This document shows, one piece after another, positions 62,101-64,000 of a DNA stretch of 64,000 nucleotides. A program made the position numbers and the translations under genes. The notes beneath the pieces were generated by a model. It was not told the DNA's origin. It ran no database searches and saw nothing but the letters and a program-made list of their open reading frames with translations. Origin of the DNA: Acridotheres tristis (Eukaryota; Chordata; Aves; Passeriformes; Sturnidae); NCBI GenBank assembly GCA_037013685.1, contig CM072908.1:4291001-4355000 (forward strand). The letters are read 5' to 3'. Position 1 is the first letter of the stretch, and each line of letters begins with the position of its first letter.

Positions 62101-63700
62101 AAATTGGCACTGAAATTGCTGATGAGCTTGTTATTGTATGAATACCCATCTCTTCCTTGAATTTTACTATCATTTTTAACTTAACATGTTGTTTCAATGG
62201 AAAAATATTTGCACTGTTATTCATTTTTCTGGTAGGGTCCATTGTATAAGGGTTTGGTTGTTTTTGCATTGCTGTCACTGCAGATATCTGTTCTCATTAA
62301 CACCTAAAAGTCTATTTTGACTTAAAGTTTAACATTTTAGCTGATGATTCAGCTACATAACATGATTATTAGATCTATTTTGCATACTCAAATAGCTACC
62401 TCATTAGATCATATATGGAATAAGATGGTTTTTCTGCTGCCAAATTACATTGCCTTATTTATACTATGACTTTTAATGTGTGCTGAAAATAGCCTGTTTG
62501 GAGAATAAGGAAACCAAAGGAAAAACTAACTACAACCTGCTGTTAACTTTCTTTTTGAGGATGCTTCCTCTGTTGACTGTGTGTGAGCTGTAATGCAGCA
62601 CATGTATTTGGGTATGCACAGGAGTACTTCATCTTCAGAATTTCTTTCAATGTTTTGTAACACCTCTGAGGGGTTCTGACCTAGGCTCTCTTGCTCTGAG
62701 GTTGGCTGAAGGTGTGTAGGTGAGTATGTGCTTGCTTGAACATGTACCCCTGTGTGATGAAGATGATGGGTCCTTAGGCCTCTCTGAAGATATTTTATTT
62801 TGCTACAAAATTGGCAAGGTCTAAAAATTCTTGAGCACGGGATCACAGCTGCCAAAACACTGCTCCTTTGTAGTATACTTTCCACCAGTTTGAGGGGGAA
62901 AAAACCCTCTTGCTCTTTGGCCCTGCTGGGCTGGCCCACTGTAGTCTGGGTATATTCTCCAAGTGAAGCTTGACAAACTGGTCCCTGATTTCCCTGTCCT
63001 CTCAGCACTGCAGAATTACCAACGTGACGTGAAGGAAAGTAAATCTGGCATGACTGAGACTTGGAAATCCAGCATGTCAATATCTTATGGGAATTGAATT
63101 CTGGATAACACAGCTGCAAGCAGAGGAGCAGAAACCAGATCTTGAAATAAGGTTTTTTTTTCACCCCCCAAAAAAGAAAAAAGTAATGGAACTAACTACA
63201 AAAGTACAGTTTATTTTTAAAACTGAAATTATGACAGCAGAATGTGTAAGAAAAGAGAGGAACACATCTGCAGTAAGGCTGGAGCTTTCTCTGTTGCTTT
63301 CATCTGCTGTCCCAATGCATCCCAAATAATCTCTTCAACTCTAATAAGAAGTTATGATCGGGATAAAAGCAAAATTAAAACTTCTTTATGTCATTTTTCT
63401 GGTCGTTACACTGGTCATGACAGAAAGGAGCACAAAGCAGCCTTGCTGAAAGGCACAGGCTGTTTGTTAGCTCTGTCCATGCTTCACATTTCATCAGTCC
63501 CAGCTGCAGAGCAAGCAGCAGCCTTGGGTTTATTTCGAGGGAGGTTCACATGTTTCTGTAACACTGCTGCACTTGGAAATGGTAAAATTTTCCAATTTGA
63601 GTTTCTTTGTCGCAGAGAACTCTGTGAGACATTTTCTAGATAAAAGCTTTTCAAACATTTCAGTACTGCAGAGAAGTCCAAATCAGCTCTGAGCCAGCCA
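59190..63700. other. Region without a recognised gene, upstream of UTS2
   Basis: By human synteny TNFRSF9 should follow, but I find no cysteine-rich TNFR repeat, transmembrane exon or TRAF-binding tail on either strand. The longest open frame (62526-63164, minus) begins at a GTG, not an ATG, and resembles no family I know. A 21-nt poly-T lies at 62080-62100. Segment 60720-60830 has faint CR1-like wording but is too weak to call. Confidence 0.5.
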
Positions 63701-63779
63701 GCACTCCAGTCCTTCCTCGCTCAGGTGGGGAGTGTGGGGGCAGAGGGGTGTTGAGAAGAACAGGGCCAGGTGAGCTCAG

Positions 63780-64000
63780 TGTCCTGCTGGGCCTGGGGCT
63801 GGGGCTGGGTGGGAGGTGGGATCTGTGTGGGTTTGGGGTGGGCTTGGGTTTGGGTTTGGGGAGAGTCCAGGGCTGATGTGTGTTTGGCTGGGTTTGGGGA
63901 GCTGGGGATGTGTGTTTGTGTTTTGGGGGTCAGTGTGTTTGTGTGGTTGAGTTTGGGGGATTTGGTGTGTTTGTGTTTGGTGGGGTCAGTGTGTTTGTGT
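63780..64000. repeat. G/T-rich tandem repeat, truncated by the window end
   Basis: It starts with ggggctggggctggggctggg, passes through ttgggtttgggtttgggg (telomere-like hexamers), and becomes an imperfect repeat of ggggtcagtgtgtttgtg with spacing of about 50 bp (near 63928 and 63984). Many GGG runs on one strand make G-quadruplexes plausible. The repeat continues past 64000. Confidence 0.8.

Noticed and set aside
1..64000. CRISPR, operons, prophage or other prokaryotic systems; tRNA or rRNA genes
   Set aside because: The window is vertebrate nuclear DNA with spliced genes. I saw no direct-repeat/spacer array and no tRNA-like or rRNA-like sequence.

Overview
This is a vertebrate nuclear locus, and the sequence points to a bird. 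It carries spliced genes with long introns, CpG-island promoters and two CR1 LINE 3' ends of the avian type (4512-4808 and 15893-16957). The prepro-urotensin gene encodes a mature peptide, GNLSECFWKYCV, like the one I recall from chicken. The gene order CAMTA1 - VAMP3 - PER3 - UTS2 matches human 1p36.23. Species cannot be fixed from this window.

Layout. (1) 1-~23100: the 3' end of CAMTA1 (+). It has the C-terminal IQ-motif exons, two microexons (21 and 31 nt), a last exon that can be read in two frames, and a long AT-rich 3' UTR. (2) ~24040-28605: a CpG island with a GT-rich minisatellite, then complete VAMP3 (+, 5 exons, 103 aa). The VAMP3 start codon is split AT|G by intron 1. (3) 28810-48116: a second CpG island with two CACGTG E-boxes and a TTACGTAA D-box, then complete PER3 (+, 21 coding exons, 1214 aa by my splice model), followed by a long 3' UTR. 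(4) 55240-59170: complete UTS2 (-, 4 exons, 124 aa), convergent with PER3. (5) 59170-64000: no gene I can recognise; TNFRSF9 would be next by human synteny but I could not find it. The window ends in a G/T-rich tandem repeat.

All splice models were built by hand: reading phase was carried across every junction and checked against the expected family protein. All models close in frame and end at a stop codon, so exon boundaries are generally strong. UTR ends and promoters are much less certain. The four genes do not form a pathway. PER3 is a clock repressor, CAMTA1 a calmodulin-responsive transcription factor, VAMP3 an endosomal R-SNARE, and UTS2 a vasoactive peptide hormone. The close spacing of VAMP3 and PER3 (under 900 bp from stop to start codon) puts the putative VAMP3 3' end inside the PER3 circadian promoter. 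I found no new multigene system. The best signals are the dual-frame CAMTA1 terminus, the E-box/E-box/D-box promoter and a GC-AG intron in PER3.
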